From the NCBI GenBank assembly GCA_938007995.1, contig CALLLW010000027.1:1-64000 (forward strand): a DNA stretch of 64,000 bases, read 5' to 3'. Below the pieces are notes generated by a model, which did no database searches, was not told the origin of the DNA, and saw only the letters and a program-made list of their open reading frames with translations. Shown here piece after piece: positions 49,620 through 58,831 of the stretch; positions within the stretch are counted from its first letter, which is position 1; the number at the start of each line of letters is the position of its first letter. The stretch comes from an uncultured Granulosicoccaceae bacterium (GTDB lineage Bacteria; Pseudomonadota; Gammaproteobacteria; Granulosicoccales; Granulosicoccaceae). The position numbers and the translations under genes were made by a program.

Positions 49620-50819
49620 ATGTCATTCTTTTCATCATTCAGCCCATCATTGGTGTATCTGATTTCCAAGATGTGGGCGTTTCTGGCACTTGCCGTGTTA
49701 CTCGGTTTACTTATCGGCTGGGCAATGGGCAAGATGAGTCTGCAGAACAGAGCACGTCGCCTTGAACGTGAATGGCGAAATACACTCGCCGATACAGAAG
49801 AAGAACACTCACGGGTAATATCCAGATTCAAAACCTCTAACCAAACGCTCGAAGATGAAAACAACAACCTGCGCACCAAAATTGCGGCACTGAACGCAAA
49901 AGTCGATCAAAATCGCGAAGAGTTTGAACGCAGCAAATCGCAACATCGCCAACTGACCGGACAGGTAGATCAGGGTCGCTCTGAAGTTCAGACCATGCAA
50001 AATCAGCTGACCGATGAAAGAGCAAAAAATAATAAGCTGCAAAATCTGACCAAAGCACTGAAATCAGCTTCAGATGAAAAAGACCGAATGGTACAGAGAC
50101 TATCGATGCAACTTGCTGACAGTCAGAACGAAATGCAAAGCCTCGCATCAGTTGAAAACAATGCAGAGTTTGTCAGTCTGCAACGCGAAGTATCAGAGCT
50201 GAGATCCGCCGATCGCGAAAACGCTGACCTCAGACAGCGCATTGCTGTAGAAGCCCGTGAACGTGAGGAAGCTCAGGCTGAACTTTACAACATCAGACAG
50301 AAGCTCGATAACATAGAACGTGAACGTGAAGATTACCGACAGTGGTCAGTAAGACTCGAGCAGGAGCAGGCAGGGTTTGATCAGCGAGTCAAACAAGCCG
50401 TCAATGATGCGTTGAATAAAGAAGGCTCTAAATCGAACGATCTGGAACTTGAAGTCTCCAGACTGAGACCGATGGTTGCAAGAATGCAAATAAAAATCGA
50501 CGACCTTGAAGATGAAAACCGTCGTATACAAACGCAAAATCAAAGCAACAAAGTCGGTGCTGCAGGCACTGGCTCAACTGAACACATGCGCGAGTTACAA
50601 ACTGCGGTAGACAAGCTTAGCTATGAGCGCGATCAGCTCCGTACCCGACTGGCAGATCAGCAACGCCAGACGGCGGCACTGAATAATCAGCTCACCAGTA
50701 GCGTTAACCCACCCGAGGTAGCCAACCTGCGACGTGAAATTGCCGAGTTATCTGCAGAGAAAGGGGTGATGACAGCGCAGATAAACGAGATGCAACAAAA
50801 ACTCGCTTCGTACTCTTAA
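49620..50819 (+). CDS. membrane-anchored coiled-coil protein (399 aa), partner of OmpA-BON protein
   Basis: One hydrophobic helix (about residues 18-38: WAFLALAVLLGLLIGWAMG) is followed by a basic segment (KMSLQNRARRLEREWR). By the positive-inside rule the remaining 350 residues are cytoplasmic. They are continuous coiled coil rich in Gln, Glu, Arg and Asn (LEDENNNLRTKIAALNAKVDQ), with a short break near residue 315 (KVGAAGTGSTEHM). No catalytic motif is present. The helix motif LLGLLIGW matches IGLAIGW of the 1279-residue protein at 351-4190, and both follow an OmpA-domain gene by 16-17 bp. The pair therefore appears homologous; function unknown. Confidence 0.85.
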   Translation: MSFFSSFSPSLVYLISKMWAFLALAVLLGLLIGWAMGKMSLQNRARRLEREWRNTLADTEEEHSRVISRFKTSNQTLEDENNNLRTKIAALNAKVDQNREEFERSKSQHRQLTGQVDQGRSEVQTMQNQLTDERAKNNKLQNLTKALKSASDEKDRMVQRLSMQLADSQNEMQSLASVENNAEFVSLQREVSELRSADRENADLRQRIAVEAREREEAQAELYNIRQKLDNIEREREDYRQWSVRLEQEQAGFDQRVKQAVNDALNKEGSKSNDLELEVSRLRPMVARMQIKIDDLEDENRRIQTQNQSNKVGAAGTGSTEHMRELQTAVDKLSYERDQLRTRLADQQRQTAALNNQLTSSVNPPEVANLRREIAELSAEKGVMTAQINEMQQKLASYS

Positions 50820-51229
50820 GGCGACACCGCTTAGGTTGATTACCCGGATCAATGCCAGATCAACATCTGGATAAACATTAGATCATCAACCGGGCATCAT
50901 CAACACCGGGCAATTTTAATCGCTGGATGAGTTCCATCCAGCAGCAGCTTTCTAAAGCTCGTTCCCACCTGTTAAAAACCAGCTGGCGGTAGTCGCTGCA
51001 ACGGCACACAGCTGCAGCTACGCTCACGAGTTAAAAGACCAGATTCGGTTAATAAAGACAACCTTTAACGTGTGGCTGCCTACTACTGAACTGCGGATAC
51101 GATATTGAGCGCTCTAAGGGTTATTGCAACACTCAGACAGGATCGCAATATCTATTCAATGCCCTTTTGCGATGTTCAATCCAACAGTGCGACCTGAGCC
51201 CGTATAGGTTCAGGTCCACAGCTGCGGAG
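50820..51229. other. convergent intergenic region with hairpins
   Basis: There is no gene in 410 bp. Perfect hairpins are GCTGGATG-AGTTC-CATCCAGC (50922-50942) and GACCTGA/TCAGGTC (51191-51197 and 51210-51216). The first may end the coiled-coil transcript and the second the cytochrome transcript; neither has a T-tract. Confidence 0.45.
50922..50942 (+). terminator. hairpin after the coiled-coil gene
   Basis: GCTGGATG pairs with CATCCAGC around a 5-nt loop, about 100 bp after the stop codon at 50819. There is no U-tract, so this is a weak terminator or an mRNA-end structure. Confidence 0.35.
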
Positions 51230-51901
51230 CTAATACAAACCCTGAATGTAGTTAGCCAGTGCATCAATCTCTTCATCAGAGAGACGCTTGGCAACCATTC
51301 GCATCATGTTGCCAGGATCATTGGCACGTAAACCAGCACGAAAATTCTTCAGCTGCAGTGCAGTGTAATCGCTTCGCTGTCCACCCAGTCGGGGAAATTT
51401 TGCAGCGTCGTTACCAGCACCGTCCGGTGCATGGCAACTGGAGCAGGCCGGCACATTGATCGCAGTGATCCCACCCAGGTAAATCTGACGTCCAAGGTCG
51501 AGGTTTTCCGGCTCGGAGACAGGCTCGGCCACAGCCAGCTGCGCGTAGTAGGCCGCGAGGTTTTGCATATCGTCATCTGAAAGAGCGGCAACCATACCCT
51601 GCATTATCGCATTGGCGCGGGCACCCGATTTGAACTCCACCAGCTGTTTGTAAATGTACGGAGCGCCCTGCCCTGCAAGCGACGGATTTTCCGGCAATTG
51701 AGAGATTCCATCAGCGCCGTGACATCCGGCGCAGACAGCGGAAGCCGCTTTGCCCGCCTCTGCATCACCAACAGCAATAGTTGGTTTGATTTCAATGGTC
51801 TGAGCTGGCTTGGCAGTGTCAGCAGCATTAACTAGCGGACTTAACAAGACACCCGACGTGACACAGAGAGTCAAAATGAGAAATGATTTACGCATCATCA
51901 C
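51230..51901 (-). CDS. diheme cytochrome c4-type protein
   Basis: A signal peptide (to about residue 26) precedes two cytochrome c domains. The haem-binding motifs are CAGCHGADG (first) and CSSCHAPDG (second), with distal Met in MQGMVAALSDDDMQNLAAYYA and MMRMVAKRLSDEEIDALANYI. Two-domain cytochrome c4 shuttles electrons in the periplasm between the bc1 complex and terminal oxidases or other partners. It is divergent from engB, an arrangement also known from pseudomonads. Confidence 0.92.
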   Translation of the reverse strand: MMMRKSFLILTLCVTSGVLLSPLVNAADTAKPAQTIEIKPTIAVGDAEAGKAASAVCAGCHGADGISQLPENPSLAGQGAPYIYKQLVEFKSGARANAIMQGMVAALSDDDMQNLAAYYAQLAVAEPVSEPENLDLGRQIYLGGITAINVPACSSCHAPDGAGNDAAKFPRLGGQRSDYTALQLKNFRAGLRANDPGNMMRMVAKRLSDEEIDALANYIQGLY

Positions 51902-52033
51902 ACCTGAAAATTTTAAATTGGGAGCGCGTTTTAGAAAAACGCCGGTAAATTACTGCCGGCGATTGTAGCAAATACTGGTCAATGATTCCGACCGTCATGT
52001 AGTCTCTAGGCATCGCTCAGAGTTAAGCAAAAA

Positions 52034-52735
52034 ATGATCAATTCAGCCTATTTCAATACCAGTTTTACCTGTAGCTCTCACACTCTGGGTCAGCTGCCAG
52101 ATTACAGCATCGCCGAAGTCGCGTTCGCGGGACGTTCCAACGCGGGCAAGTCCAGTGCCATCAACACCATCACCCGCAACAAAAAGCTTGCTCGAACCAG
52201 CAAAACACCCGGACGAACCCAGCTCATTAATCATTTTGAAGTTGTGCCCGGCAATTATCTGGTTGATCTGCCCGGCTATGGTTATGCAAAAGTGTCAAAA
52301 TCACAGATTCGCCACTGGCAGGCAGCGTTGGGTGGCTATCTCAAGAACAGAAGCGAATTGCAGTGTCTGGTGGTGGTAATGGATATAAGGCACGCGCTTT
52401 CAGATTACGACTGGCGGCTGATTGAATGGGCCATTGAAGGTGAGGCTGAGCTGCACTGTCTTCTCACCAAAAGCGACAAGCTGAGTAAAAATCTGGCGAA
52501 ATCGACCCTGATGAAAACCGCAGACGCACTTGAAAAGCAGGGCATCGAGTGCACTCTGCAGACATTTTCAGCACTTAAAAAACAGGGTATCGAGGAGGCA
52601 CACGAACTACTGGATATGTACCTGCCCGGTGCTCGAAAAACATCTGGTCCGTTGACTGATACAACACATGACAACGGTGAACATACCACCACTGCCACAG
52701 ATGAGATCAAGCCGGGGCATCGGGCCGAATCATGA
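52034..52735 (+). CDS. engB: ribosome biogenesis GTP-binding protein EngB (YihA/YsxC)
   Basis: The small TrmE-Era-Obg-like GTPase is needed for assembly of the large ribosomal subunit. It shows G1 GRSNAGKSSAIN, G3 DLPGYGYAKVSK, G4 TKSDKLSK and G5 FSALKKQG, preceded by the family-specific EVAFAGRSNAGKS context. At 233 residues it is slightly longer than usual because of a C-terminal polar tail (THDNGEHTTTATDE). It is divergent from cytochrome c4. Confidence 0.96.
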   Translation: MINSAYFNTSFTCSSHTLGQLPDYSIAEVAFAGRSNAGKSSAINTITRNKKLARTSKTPGRTQLINHFEVVPGNYLVDLPGYGYAKVSKSQIRHWQAALGGYLKNRSELQCLVVVMDIRHALSDYDWRLIEWAIEGEAELHCLLTKSDKLSKNLAKSTLMKTADALEKQGIECTLQTFSALKKQGIEEAHELLDMYLPGARKTSGPLTDTTHDNGEHTTTATDEIKPGHRAES

Positions 52736-52823
52736 CCCGATGCAACAATTTACTTTGCGGCCACTCACCGGTTAAAGCGCCCGACCACACACCCAACCAC
52801 ACGCCCGGTGAAACAATGATCTC

Positions 52824-54431
52824 TTAACGTGCAGGTCTGGACGGCAGCACCACAAACCGGAATAGCCGATAGATCAAAAATAAAAATAACAGCGGAAAAA
52901 TGATGGTTTGTAATACAAATACCACGATCAGATTGATGGCATTTTCACTGACAGTTTCTGCAGACTGTTTGTAATCGTCCAGCATGCCATCAAAGTCGAA
53001 CTTTGATGTCATTGAACTGTAAAACCGCCTGGCCCGATCAGTGATTGACCCTTCATCGTCAGGCCCTTCGGACTGACGCTTGCTGATTTCCCTTATTCTG
53101 TCGCTGGCGTCTTCGAGTTCTGCCGAAGATTCTTCAAATTGGGTTTGCAGGAATTGCTGGTATACCCAGTCATTCGCCAGAGCGCCGACCGGTATCAAAA
53201 ATCGCACAAGCAGCATTGCCAGCAACAACTTGCCTGCAACATCGGCCAGTCTTGCCATGGCGCTGTTGCGCAGTCGCGTCAGCAGGAAAAACAAGCCGGC
53301 GCCTGCAAGTAATACACTGACACCGGTCCAGCTGCTGACCTCCAACAGTATTTGTTGAACCCCGATAGAGCTGGTCGCCAGCAACATCACCCAGGAAAAC
53401 CGTTCAACTAAATCGTTGATGGGGTCGAGTATCTCACCCGGTGAAAAATTGACACCAACACCTGCAGGCTGCACGGCGAATTCTGTGCCTTGCGCAACCG
53501 AGATTACACCGTTAAGCGTTTTCGCAAGACCGAAGCCAATCAACGCACGCGTAAATGCACTATCGAGCTGGGACTGACTGGAAGTATCAATCGGTTTAAG
53601 CAATGACACGGCAACCATAATGGCAACCGCACATGCCATCAGACCGTACTTAAGTTTCGCAGGCATTTGGTAGTCAAGGATTTTTGCCGCAAAACCTTTA
53701 GTCTGTGATTCTGCGGTTAACTCTGGTGCATCATCCGACCGCTGAGCGCGCATATCAAGGTCATGCCGCTGATGGCTAGAACCTGTATCCTTTTGGTTCC
53801 GGTTTCTTTCATCCCGATACGCAGCTCTTGCGCCTGGCTCGTTTGCGTAGCGATCAGTGTGTTGATAACGGTGCCGTTCGTCATTGTAACGCTGGCGATC
53901 TCGACTACCGTGATCTTCGCGTCTCGCCTGCGTGTATTGGTGCTCACGATGAGGAGCAGATCCGCGTCCGGCAGACTCCCTGTAATCAGCGCTTTCGCCC
54001 CGGGACTGAACGGTATCCTGATCAAGATCCTGCCTGCCACCCGAATATTCCGGGCTATATCCGTTCCTTGCTGGCCGATCCGGTCGTTGTTGCGGCTCTC
54101 GCCTGCTTTGCCGGTTATCGGCCTGCTCTGGCCAACTCAGTTCTGGCCGACTCAGTTCTGGCTGGCTAAGTTCTGGCCGGCTAAGTTCTGGCCGGCCTGG
54201 TTCCGGGCCTGCCTGCTGCCTCGGCAACCTGCTTTCGTCGGGTTCTGCATAAGGCCCCGGCGCCTGAACTGCAGCGGCGGAAGCAACCCGGGGGATATCA
54301 ACTACAGCTTCGGACCCTCGATGCTGCCTGACTTCGTTTAGCTGTTCATCGTTGAGCTGATTTAGATGACGGTTGCGCCACGAAGGTCGATGCTTAGATG
54401 ACGCCGTTGCGGTGCGGCTGTCTGATCCCAT
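52824..54431 (-). CDS. membrane protein with long disordered charged N-terminus and PELS repeats
   Basis: The first ~250 residues are hydrophilic and low-complexity, rich in Arg, Gln, Asp, Ser and Tyr, with five PELS-type pentapeptide repeats near residues 77-101. The last ~280 residues contain about five hydrophobic helices (LKYGLMACAVAIMVAVSLL; WVMLLATSSIGVQQILL; VSVLLAGAGLFFLL; LLLAMLLVRFLIPVGA; LIVVFVLQTIIFPLLFLFLIY) and a helical insertion (FEESSAELEDASDRIREISK). No known domain is recognised. Disordered cytoplasmic tails of this type often bind RNA or mediate assembly, but that is speculation. It is convergent with engB and lies downstream of trpS on the same strand with a 168-bp gap. 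Confidence 0.7.
   Translation of the reverse strand: MGSDSRTATASSKHRPSWRNRHLNQLNDEQLNEVRQHRGSEAVVDIPRVASAAAVQAPGPYAEPDESRLPRQQAGPEPGRPELSRPELSQPELSRPELSWPEQADNRQSRREPQQRPDRPARNGYSPEYSGGRQDLDQDTVQSRGESADYRESAGRGSAPHREHQYTQARREDHGSRDRQRYNDERHRYQHTDRYANEPGARAAYRDERNRNQKDTGSSHQRHDLDMRAQRSDDAPELTAESQTKGFAAKILDYQMPAKLKYGLMACAVAIMVAVSLLKPIDTSSQSQLDSAFTRALIGFGLAKTLNGVISVAQGTEFAVQPAGVGVNFSPGEILDPINDLVERFSWVMLLATSSIGVQQILLEVSSWTGVSVLLAGAGLFFLLTRLRNSAMARLADVAGKLLLAMLLVRFLIPVGALANDWVYQQFLQTQFEESSAELEDASDRIREISKRQSEGPDDEGSITDRARRFYSSMTSKFDFDGMLDDYKQSAETVSENAINLIVVFVLQTIIFPLLFLFLIYRLFRFVVLPSRPAR
54128..54202 (-). repeat. in-frame 15-bp tandem repeat (5 copies)
   Basis: Five 15-bp units (54128-54142 to 54188-54202, consensus CTGGCCGRCTMAGTT) encode the pentapeptide PELS plus Arg, Gln or Trp on the minus strand. 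Copies differ by one to three bases. Confidence 0.93.
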
Positions 54432-54599
54432 AATGATCTCGTACGTAAAGCGGTTGTTAAAGTGTATTGCTAAAAATAGAAAGCAACGTTACAAATCAAG
54501 TTACAACACGGGAATTACAGCTCAGCAATTGTAAACCCCGGAATTGCAAACCCAACAAATACCAACCCGGGCAGTACCAATAGAGCGTTGCAAAAAGAA

Positions 54600-55610
54600 C
54601 TACTGCCACATCGGTTTAATGCCAACCGCATCGAACAGTTCCGCCGCAAAAGGCTGGCTTAGCGCACGCGCTCTATCTGCTCCATGCTGCAGCACCTCGC
54701 CAATGGCGGCGGGCTTTGCCAGCAGCTCGTCATACCTTTCGCGTGGTTCTTTTAATATTTCGTTAAGGTGCTCAAACAGGAATTGCTTCATCTCGCCCCA
54801 GGCTATCCCTTCTGCGTACTGTTGCCTGACATTGTCCACCTGCTCCTGTGTGGCAAATGCCTGATAGATCTCGAACAAGGTATTGCCTTCCGGATCTTTC
54901 GGCTCACCGGGTTCCAATGAGTTGGTTTTTATCTTCATAATTTGTTTACGAAATTGTTTTTCGGGCAGAAACAACGCAATTGTATTGTTATAGCTCTTAC
55001 TCATTTTGCGCCCGTCGAGGCCGGACAAGACCGCAGTCGAATCGTCCACTTGTGCTTCCGGCAACACGAAGTGCTCACCGTAGTGATGATTGAATCGTTG
55101 CGCCATGTCGCGCGCCATTTCGATGTGCTGAATCTGGTCTTTGCCTACCGGAACCTTATTGGCTTTAAACATGAGAATGTCTGCCGCCATCAGCACCGGA
55201 TAACTGAAAAGGCCCATCGTGATGCCTTTATCCGGGTCGTTCTGACCCGATGTGTCGTTGTCCTGCACCATGGCCTTGTAAGCGTGTGCGCGGTTCAATA
55301 AACCCTTCGCCGCCTGACATGAAAGCAGCCACGCGAGAGCCGGTATCTCCGGGATGTCGGACTGGCAGTAAAATACCGCTTTGTCTGTGTCGAGCCCAAG
55401 AGCCATCCAGGTGGCTGCAACTTCCAGCCTGGAGCGACGAACCTCCTCCGGCTTGAATCCTTTAATCAGCGCATGCAGATCCGCCAGAAAATAAAACTGT
55501 TCTGTATTGGGATCGTGACTGGCATCTATCGCCGGACGAATTGCGCCGGCATAGTTACCGAGATGCGGGGTGCCAGACGTGGTGATTCCAGTTAAATAGA
55601 CCTGCTTCAT
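54600..55610 (-). CDS. trpS: tryptophanyl-tRNA synthetase
   Basis: Class Ic synthetase of 336 residues: the HIGH-equivalent TSGTPHLGNYAGAI near the N-terminus, NRAHAYKAMVQDN, GKDQIQHIEMARDMAQRFN, and the KMSKS loop GRKMSKSYNNTI. Length matches the short bacterial TrpS. It charges tRNA-Trp. The gene is separated by 458 bp from the divergent polysaccharide locus. Confidence 0.97.
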   Translation of the reverse strand: MKQVYLTGITTSGTPHLGNYAGAIRPAIDASHDPNTEQFYFLADLHALIKGFKPEEVRRSRLEVAATWMALGLDTDKAVFYCQSDIPEIPALAWLLSCQAAKGLLNRAHAYKAMVQDNDTSGQNDPDKGITMGLFSYPVLMAADILMFKANKVPVGKDQIQHIEMARDMAQRFNHHYGEHFVLPEAQVDDSTAVLSGLDGRKMSKSYNNTIALFLPEKQFRKQIMKIKTNSLEPGEPKDPEGNTLFEIYQAFATQEQVDNVRQQYAEGIAWGEMKQFLFEHLNEILKEPRERYDELLAKPAAIGEVLQHGADRARALSQPFAAELFDAVGIKPMWQ

Positions 55611-56068
55611 CCAGGCATTTCTCTCGCTTGATTTCCGGCTTGATTACCGAGGCCGTATGTTACCAGCAGTTCACAGAAATATCGTTAAAAGACAAAGCGG
55701 TAGAACTACTCATTATCACCGGCACTACATCTCGGCACTGACTATACTCAACCAAAGCTGCAGATAAAAAGCCGCTGCTTTCGCCCGGTTCGTTTTTTAT
55801 ATTCGTGTCTTTCTGATTCGTGCCGATACAGACAGGAAACGCGGGTCTTCGGGCATCAGGTTTATACTAAGGCCACAATTTTGTGACCTGAGTAGCAAAA
55901 TCGCGGCCACCGGTGCCCCGCAGCATCACCCTCAATGCAAATACATTCAGTACCGGTGCATGTGGGATCCACTAACCTTGGCCTTGTAAGACAACCAAAG
56001 CAGTTGGCAGTAAGCAGCAAAACATATACTGACGACAAGCATTCTGTACTTTTGGATAGTCCACTCAC
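55611..56068. other. trpS / polysaccharide-locus divergent intergenic region
   Basis: This 458-bp region has no gene that I can support. I looked for a JUMPstart/ops element (GGCGGTAGC-like) that often precedes such loci and found only a partial GCGGTAGA. A TATACT box occurs at 55863-55868 without a good -35. Nothing further can be claimed. Confidence 0.4.
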
Positions 56069-57280
56069 ATGAACAACATCACCGGCGCCATTAAAAATCG
56101 CAAAAATCGCGAATTGCGTGTTGCGGTCATACATGACTGGCTACCGCTGGTCGGTGGCGCTGAGAAAGTCCTTGAGCAAATCCTTGAGATCTATCCTCAC
56201 GCAGACATCTACACGCTGTTTGACTTTGTTTCACGCGATGATGCTCCTTTCCTGAACGGGAAAAAAATCACTACAAGTTCTCTGCAGAAGTTTCCAAAGG
56301 CAGAGAAATACTACCGAAACCTGCTGCCGCTTCTTCCGTACGCCATCGAGCAGTTCGATTTGCGTAAGTACGAACTGATAGTGTCCTCCAGTTCCGCTGT
56401 TGCCAAGGGCATTATCAGCTCTCCTGATCAGCTTCATATCTGTTACTGCCATTCACCGATGCGCTACGCATGGGACCTGCAGGCGCACTACCTGAAACAT
56501 ACCGGCTTGAGTTCCGGCGTGAAATCCATGTTCATTCGCTATGTGTTGCACAGACTGAGAATATGGGATGTCATCTCTTCAAACCGGGTTGATCAGTTCG
56601 TCGCAAACTCTGCCTATATCTCTGAACGTATAACAAAGACTTATCGACGCAAGTCGACTGTCATCAATCCACCAGTAGATATCAATCGGTTTCAGGTACA
56701 GAGTAATAAGGAAGAATTCTATCTGGCTGCATCCCGCCAGGTTCCCTACAAACGAATTGATCTGATAGTAGAAGCATTTAAACATTGCCCGGAAAAGCAA
56801 CTGGTCGTCATAGGCGAAGGGCCCGAACACAAAAAAATAAAAGCATTGGCGGGTCCCAACGTTAAGATAGTTGGCTACCAGCCAGATGCAGTAATGGTCG
56901 ACTACATGCGCCGCGCAAAAGCGTTTATCTTCGCCGCACAGGAGGATTTCGGTATCCTGCCGGTTGAAGCACAGGCCTGCGGCACACCAGTGATCGCCTA
57001 CCGACGCGGAGGTGCAAGGGAGACTGTGATCGACAAAAGGACCGGCTTGCTATTTGAAGAACAGACGGTAGATTCTATACTTAAGGCTCTGTCGCGGTTC
57101 GAACGTCTTGAGAAAAACTTCGACTCAGCAGAAATACGGCGGCATGCGGAGTCGTTTTCAAATGAAAGGTTCCGTAAAGAGCTGAGTCACTTTATTAATC
57201 AGCAGTTGGCGGACAAAGCTCGCTCGCAGTTCCGTCCAGCAGCATTATACGGTGCTGCTAATATGCCAAATCCCAGATAA
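56069..57280 (+). CDS. GT4-type glycosyltransferase (GT-B fold)
   Basis: The 403-residue protein has the N-terminal acceptor domain (VAVIHDWLPLVGGAEKVLEQI) and C-terminal donor domain with FYLAASRQVPYKRIDLIVEAF and the E-x7-E motif in AQEDFGILPVEAQACGTPVIAYRRGG. NSAYISERITKTYRRKSTVINPPVD is typical of mannosyl- or fucosyl-transferring WbaZ-like enzymes. It transfers a sugar from a nucleotide donor during assembly of the lipid-linked repeat unit at the cytoplasmic face. It is the first gene of the plus-strand arm of the locus. Confidence 0.9.
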   Translation: MNNITGAIKNRKNRELRVAVIHDWLPLVGGAEKVLEQILEIYPHADIYTLFDFVSRDDAPFLNGKKITTSSLQKFPKAEKYYRNLLPLLPYAIEQFDLRKYELIVSSSSAVAKGIISSPDQLHICYCHSPMRYAWDLQAHYLKHTGLSSGVKSMFIRYVLHRLRIWDVISSNRVDQFVANSAYISERITKTYRRKSTVINPPVDINRFQVQSNKEEFYLAASRQVPYKRIDLIVEAFKHCPEKQLVVIGEGPEHKKIKALAGPNVKIVGYQPDAVMVDYMRRAKAFIFAAQEDFGILPVEAQACGTPVIAYRRGGARETVIDKRTGLLFEEQTVDSILKALSRFERLEKNFDSAEIRRHAESFSNERFRKELSHFINQQLADKARSQFRPAALYGAANMPNPR

Positions 57281-57438
57281 TGAAAGTTGTCTGAAGATAA
57301 ACAAGCAACAGCGAAACACTTCTTCAACCCTTTTAGCAACAGCAGTAATAGTGATGCGAGACTACGGCCATTCTTAAAGCACTCGGGGCGACATTTTCGG
57401 GTGCTCTGGTAACTCTGATTTGCCACTTTTTCACCCTG

Positions 57439-58821
57439 ATGTTTCTGGCACGCGTGCTGGAAGCCGAAACTATGGGCTTGTACTTCATAGCCTTGATGGT
57501 TGTTTTCCTGTTAAAAATAATTAGTGACTTCGGTGTTGATCTGGCCTTTGTCAAGCAGTATCCAGAGGAGAACACCCACGGGAAAAGCAACCTTCTGCGT
57601 AGCGCGATTATAATCAGGTTGCTTTCCTGTAGTGTGGTTTCAGTCGTCTATGTGCTGGTCGAAAAGTCAGAGGCTATCTCATTCATCAATGACATAGCAC
57701 ATGTAACTACACTGACACTTGCTATGTACTGGATGCATAGCTTTAGGGAGCTGCTCCTCCGACTGCTCCAGGCTGAACAAATATTTACGGTATATGCCGG
57801 AGTTCAGGTGCTTGCTGCCGTGTTAAAAGCGCTATTGGTCGTGTCTCTGCTGCTGGTGACAGACGTCACAGTCAACATGGTGCTAATGCTTGAAGCTTTT
57901 GCTTTTGCCGCATCGATTATTTATGCAGCGACCCGAATCAGAACAAAACTGCTCGCTGCTTTCCGAGCCAGGTTTTCAGGCGGCCGCAAATTGCTTCAGT
58001 TCGGCTACCCGCTATACCTGAACGCGCTTTTAAACCTCGGTAACGAGAAAGTCTCGCAGTACATTGTTGCAGGCTTCGGCGGCCCCATCACCATGGCGTT
58101 CTTTGGTATTGCCGAGCGTTTGTCCGATGCCGGAACCCGGCTGTTTGAATCTTTTGCCAACGTCTATTACCCATCGCAAACTACCAACTTTGCCAACAAC
58201 GATAAAACCAAAGCCGAGCACATGGCGGTCAGTTCACTGATGTGGGTGAGCTTTGTTATTGCCTCAGCAATTGTCGGGTTTACTATTCTGCGTGAGCCGG
58301 TATTCAAGCTCTTTTTCACTGAAAAGTACGTATCTGCCGCCAACGCAGCCGCGATGTTTTTTGGTGTTCTATTGCTCCGATCGACACAGACACTGATGGG
58401 ATACTTTGGAGTTGCGGCCGGGCTTAAATTTCTTCCGGTTCGGGTCAGCTCAATTTCAAGTGTTTTTAACATCATCACCTGTTTTGTCGCTTTTAAAGCC
58501 TACGGCTACCAGGGCGCTATTGCAGCATTGCTGGCTACCCAGTTGTTAATGAATCTGTTGTATCACTACTGGCTGAAAAAAGCCGGCTTTTCAATTGATG
58601 TGAAACCAGTACTAACTATCTGCACGATTTGCATATGCGCTGTGACCCTCACTTACCTGCTCGGTAACAACTTTGTACTGACATTGGTGATTTTCCCGGT
58701 ATTTTTGACAGCATGTCTGTTTATGTTACCTGCCCTTAGAACCGATCTGTTTAGCTTCACCGGTAAAGCAGTCTGCTTCCTGCAGAAAAAAACTTCCGGT
58801 AACGCCACCAGCAACATCTGA
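57439..58821 (+). CDS. Wzx-type polysaccharide flippase (5' end lacks a start codon)
   Basis: This is a polytopic MATE/MOP-superfamily transporter with about 12 helices that flips undecaprenyl-linked repeat units: FLARVLEAETMGLYFIALMVVF, DFGVDLAFVKQYPEEN and FGYPLYLNALLNLGNEKVSQYI. The annotated ATG 57439 lies inside the first helix. The in-frame upstream sequence (57358-57438) is open and continues the helix in family style (LKALGATFSGALVTLICHFF) but has no ATG, GTG or TTG before a stop at 57352. An out-of-frame ATG at 57354 (MRDYG) would join it after removal of one base near 57369. Either a one-base insertion (mutation or sequence error) or a rare start is implied. Confidence 0.85.
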   Translation: MFLARVLEAETMGLYFIALMVVFLLKIISDFGVDLAFVKQYPEENTHGKSNLLRSAIIIRLLSCSVVSVVYVLVEKSEAISFINDIAHVTTLTLAMYWMHSFRELLLRLLQAEQIFTVYAGVQVLAAVLKALLVVSLLLVTDVTVNMVLMLEAFAFAASIIYAATRIRTKLLAAFRARFSGGRKLLQFGYPLYLNALLNLGNEKVSQYIVAGFGGPITMAFFGIAERLSDAGTRLFESFANVYYPSQTTNFANNDKTKAEHMAVSSLMWVSFVIASAIVGFTILREPVFKLFFTEKYVSAANAAAMFFGVLLLRSTQTLMGYFGVAAGLKFLPVRVSSISSVFNIITCFVAFKAYGYQGAIAALLATQLLMNLLYHYWLKKAGFSIDVKPVLTICTICICAVTLTYLLGNNFVLTLVIFPVFLTACLFMLPALRTDLFSFTGKAVCFLQKKTSGNATSNI

Positions 58822-58831
58822 TAAAAGCTTT

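Noticed and set aside
53763-54341. 192-codon plus-strand ORF with FWP/TQFW repeats
   Set aside because: Antisense image of the PELS repeats and charged tail; the minus-strand frame has the plausible membrane protein.
55681-55720. Possible JUMPstart/ops element before the polysaccharide genes
   Set aside because: Only a partial GCGGTAGA match and no hairpin context.
55862-56134. 90-codon minus-strand ORF
   Set aside because: Overlaps the 5' end of the GT4 gene in antisense; Cys-rich translation without motifs.
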